NCBI GenBank assembly: GCA_031270525.1
Contig: JAISXN010000046.1
Span: 1-8,756 of the forward strand
From: Candidatus Symbiothrix sp.
Lineage (GTDB): Bacteria > Bacteroidota > Bacteroidia > Bacteroidales > Azobacteroidaceae
DNA length: 8,756 bases
Direction: 5' to 3'
This document shows, piece by piece, positions 6,460-8,756 of this stretch. Position 1 is the stretch's first letter. Each line of letters begins with the position of its first letter. A model generated the notes under the pieces. That model saw only the letters and a program-made list of their open reading frames with translations. It did no database searches and was not told where the DNA came from. A program made the position numbers and the translations under genes.

Positions 6460-6480
6460 AATTTGTAATTCGTAATTGAT
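6460..6480. repeat. Three-copy AATTnnn heptad repeat upstream of the ligase ATG
   Basis: AATTTGT, AATTCGT and AATTGAT follow each other directly and end one base before the ligase start codon at 6482. A degenerate copy, ATTTCGT (6453-6459), precedes them. The period and AATT core match the repeats near yggS and DUF4494, but the variable triplet differs. Confidence 0.65.
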
Positions 6481-6481
6481 T

Positions 6482-8134
6482 ATGCAGTTAACAGATAAAA
6501 CAATAGGCCAATGGCTTGAGTATTGGGCGGAAACTACGCCCGACAAAGAATACATTGTGTATTCCGACCGTGATCTGCGATTTACGTGGAAACAGTTTAA
6601 CGAAAGAGTAGATAATATGTCTAAGGGATTGATTTCCATTGGCGTAACAACAGGCACGCACATAGGAATCTGGGCGACCAACGTGCCCGACTGGCTGACT
6701 TTTTTGTATGCTTCCGCCAAAATCGGGGCGATTGCCGTCACCGTAAATACCAATTACAAGCAACATGAGTTGGAATATCTGACGGAAGATTCGGATATTC
6801 ATACATTGTGCATTACCGAAGGGGTCTTCGACGGTTCGTATGTGGACATGGTCAATACCATGCTTCCCGAATTGAAGACTTCGCAACGGGGTTACATCAA
6901 AAGCGAACGTTTTCCGTATTTGAAAAATGTGGTTTTCATCGGTCAGGAAAAATATCGTGGAATGTATAATACGGCCGAATTATTATTGCTTGGGAAAAAT
7001 GTTTCCAACCTAAAACTGAACGAATTGAAAAGTAAAGTAAATTGCCATGACGTGGCCAACATGCAATATACTTCGGGAACGACCGGTTTTCCCAAAGGTG
7101 TGATGCTGTCTCACCATAACATCGTTAATAATGGTTATTTTACCGGTGAAGGAATGTATTTCACGCCGGAGGATAAACTCTGTTGCTGCGTACCCTTATT
7201 TCATTGTTTCGGAGTAGTTTTGGCAACCATGGCTTGCCTGACACACGGGACAACCCAGGTAATGGTCGAAAAATTCGACCCGCTGCTCGTATTGGCCTCC
7301 GTTCATAAAGAACGATGTACGGTTTTGTACGGCGTTCCGACCATGTTTATTGCGGAAATGAATCACCCTATGTTTTCAATGTTTGACGTCAGCTCGTTGC
7401 GAACCGGCATTATGGCCGGTGCGCTATGCCCAATTGAGTTGATGCGTAGGGTGACCGAACAATTGCATGTTACCCATATCACCAGCGTTTACGGCCTCAC
7501 GGAATCTTCTCCGGGCATGACCCATTCGGTGATAGAAGATTCTTTTGAAGCGCGTTGCACAACAGTCGGCAAGGAATATCCGTTTACCGAAGTGAAAATC
7601 ATTGATCCCGAAACAGGCAAGGAATGTCCTGCCGGCATTCAGGGAGAAGTTTGCTGCAAAGGCTATTTGGTAATGAAAGGCTACTACAGGAATCAAAAAG
7701 CTACGGATGAGGTAATTGACAAAAATGGTTTTCTCCATTCGGGCGATTTGGGCGTAAAAGATGAAAACGGTTATTATCGGATTACGGGACGTATTAAAGA
7801 CATGATTATCCGCGGTGGGGAAAATATTTATCCTCGTGAAATTGAAGAGTTTTTATATCATTTACCTGGGGTGAAAGATATTCAGGTAGCAGGTATTCCG
7901 TCGGAAAAATACGGCGAAGAAGTGGGCGCTTTCATTATCCGGCAAGAAGATGCTAATCTTACGGTCGATGAAGTCCGAGAATTTTGCAGGGGAAAAATTG
8001 CCCGTCATAAAATTCCGAAATACGTTTTGTTTGTCAAGGAATTTCCTTTGACCGGAAGCGGTAAGATTCAGAAATTCAAACTCAAAGATGTAGGGTTAGT
8101 AATGTTGAAAGAGCAGGGGATTGAGGTCATATAA
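6482..8134 (+). CDS. AMP-forming acyl-CoA synthetase / AMP-dependent ligase
   Basis: This 550-residue ANL-superfamily enzyme activates a carboxylic acid with ATP to an acyl-adenylate and probably transfers it to CoA. The core motifs are in order: P-loop [11 protein letters not shown] at 196-206, YGLTESSP at 337-344, SGDLG at 420-424, the hinge and RGGENIYP region at 436-456, and the C-terminal catalytic lysine K528 in LTGSGKIQK. Length and motifs fit medium- or long-chain acyl-CoA synthetases of the FadD/FadK type, but the substrate cannot be read from the sequence. An [12 protein letters not shown] segment (233-244) is unusually rich in cysteine. The frame can be extended to a TTG at 6476, but the ATG at 6482 is preferred because TTG lies in the heptad repeat and adds only two residues. 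It follows the XRE-cupin regulator after 41 bp with no promoter of its own, so cotranscription is likely. No long-chain-specific membrane or signal segment is visible. Confidence 0.93.
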   Translation: MQLTDKTIGQWLEYWAETTPDKEYIVYSDRDLRFTWKQFNERVDNMSKGLISIGVTTGTHIGIWATNVPDWLTFLYASAKIGAIAVTVNTNYKQHELEYLTEDSDIHTLCITEGVFDGSYVDMVNTMLPELKTSQRGYIKSERFPYLKNVVFIGQEKYRGMYNTAELLLLGKNVSNLKLNELKSKVNCHDVANMQYTSGTTGFPKGVMLSHHNIVNNGYFTGEGMYFTPEDKLCCCVPLFHCFGVVLATMACLTHGTTQVMVEKFDPLLVLASVHKERCTVLYGVPTMFIAEMNHPMFSMFDVSSLRTGIMAGALCPIELMRRVTEQLHVTHITSVYGLTESSPGMTHSVIEDSFEARCTTVGKEYPFTEVKIIDPETGKECPAGIQGEVCCKGYLVMKGYYRNQKATDEVIDKNGFLHSGDLGVKDENGYYRITGRIKDMIIRGGENIYPREIEEFLYHLPGVKDIQVAGIPSEKYGEEVGAFIIRQEDANLTVDEVREFCRGKIARHKIPKYVLFVKEFPLTGSGKIQKFKLKDVGLVMLKEQGIEVI

Positions 8135-8179
8135 GTATAAACTTATTTCTCACTCCGCCTGCTGATACTTCATTTTTTT
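8131..8179 (+). terminator. Weak terminator candidate after the ligase gene
   Basis: At the stop codon ATAAGT (8131-8136) can pair with ACTTAT (8141-8146). Alternatively AAGTAT (8133-8138) can pair with ATACTT (8165-8170), directly before a T-run at 8173-8179. Both stems are AT-rich and only 6 bp, so intrinsic termination would be inefficient. The 51-bp gap separates converging genes, where a terminator is expected. Confidence 0.25.
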
Positions 8180-8185
8180 CTTTCT

Positions 8186-8662
8186 TTATTTCAAATATAC
8201 CGAAAGCATCCAGATTTTCTTTTCAAAATCTTTGATGCCGTGATTGGCCAGAGAAACAGTAGCATGATCGCCGGCTTTAATCGCGATGGCATGAAGATCG
8301 CGAAGTTCCGCTACAAAGAATTGCAAAGTTTCGAGTACATTGGTTACGCCCTTTTGCCAATCGGAAACGCCCGAAATTTCTTTTACTTTTGCTACTTTCA
8401 GGTATTCCGAGAAAGTGTTTGCGGGAACTCTTTCCAGCATAACAATGCGTTCGGCTACTTCGTCAATTTTTTCGGCAAACTGAGTGTAATAATCTTCATA
8501 CAATTCGTGCAATTCATAAAATTTATCGCCTTGTATGTTCCAATGGAATCCTCTCAGGTTGGTATAAAATACCTGATAATTTGCCAATAACTCATTTAAT
8601 TTGGGGATAACCGTATCTACTGCGCTCCGGTCTAATCCAACATTGTTTTTTGTTTCATTCAT
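8186..8662 (-). CDS. dps: Dps family DNA-binding/ferritin-like protein
   Basis: This 158-residue protein is full length for Dps, a dodecameric mini-ferritin that oxidises Fe(II) with hydrogen peroxide and stores iron, protecting DNA under oxidative stress or starvation. The inter-subunit ferroxidase residues are in place: H40 in FHWNIQG, H52 in LHELYED, E56 where many homologues have Asp, then D67 and E71 in IDEVAER. The family signature around residues 36-60 and a four-helix pattern are evident. The N-terminal tail is short and has few lysines, so direct DNA binding through a basic tail is uncertain; protection by iron removal alone is possible. It is a single gene that converges on the ligase gene, unrelated to it in function as far as can be seen. 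A strong promoter candidate lies about 57 nt upstream. No OxyR or PerR site was identified by eye. Confidence 0.95.
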   Translation of the reverse strand: MNETKNNVGLDRSAVDTVIPKLNELLANYQVFYTNLRGFHWNIQGDKFYELHELYEDYYTQFAEKIDEVAERIVMLERVPANTFSEYLKVAKVKEISGVSDWQKGVTNVLETLQFFVAELRDLHAIAIKAGDHATVSLANHGIKDFEKKIWMLSVYLK

Positions 8663-8718
8663 GATTTTCTTTTTTTGTCTGTTAATAATAATTCTTATCT
8701 TATCTCTTAATTTTTCTG

Positions 8719-8750
8719 CAAATATAATTCAAAAAATGATACAAATCAAA
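8719..8750 (-). promoter_or_regulatory. Bacteroides-type promoter for dps
   Basis: On the minus strand TTTG (8747-8750) is followed by exactly 20 nt and TATATTTG (8719-8726). Both the -33 and -7 elements match the Bacteroides consensus completely, making this the best promoter in the window. Transcription would begin near 8712, leaving a T/A-rich leader of about 50 nt before the ATG at 8662. Confidence 0.7.
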
Positions 8751-8756
8751 TCGAAT

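Noticed and set aside
6476..6481. TTG start for the ligase
   Set aside because: It would add only two residues encoded by the heptad repeat; the ATG at 6482 is immediately downstream.

Overview
The window looks like chromosomal core DNA from a member of the Bacteroidota, most likely Bacteroidales. The support is threefold: a DUF4494 protein (a family known essentially from this phylum), start regions without a clear Shine-Dalgarno sequence, and several promoter candidates of the Bacteroides type (TTTG, about 20 bp, TAnnTTTG). The assignment is inference from gene content and signals, not from a marker-gene search.

Positions 1-5631 are all on the minus strand and read right to left as three tight gene groups. 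The first is dapF-dapL-engB (14-nt and 4-nt overlaps): the last steps of meso-diaminopimelate synthesis by the aminotransferase route, followed by an essential ribosome-assembly GTPase. The second is DUF4494-yggS (1-nt overlap, TAATG): an uncharacterised small protein coupled to the PLP-homeostasis protein. The third is a dihydroorotate-dehydrogenase-like flavoprotein lacking the usual catalytic residue, followed 4 nt later by a CPBP-family membrane protease cut off by the window edge. Promoter candidates precede each group, but read-through between groups is possible.

A 233-bp divergent intergenic region (5632-5864) carries back-to-back promoter candidates and short direct repeats. From it a plus-strand pair runs rightward: an XRE-HTH/cupin regulator and an acyl-CoA-synthetase-like AMP-forming ligase, 41 bp apart. 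A minus-strand Dps ferritin-like gene converges on the ligase. Its promoter candidate, close to the right edge of the window, is the best match seen.

Ten genes account for nearly all of the sequence, and no gene-free stretch exceeds 300 bases. I saw no tRNA, rRNA, CRISPR, IS element or phage signature, and nothing that amounts to a new defence or mobile system. The most unusual non-coding signal is a set of 7-bp-period AATTnnn tandem repeats at three gene boundaries, each locus with its own variable triplet. Secondary points are a palindrome on the -33 element of the flavoprotein promoter, the missing catalytic residue of that flavoprotein, and the regulator-ligase pair of unknown substrate.
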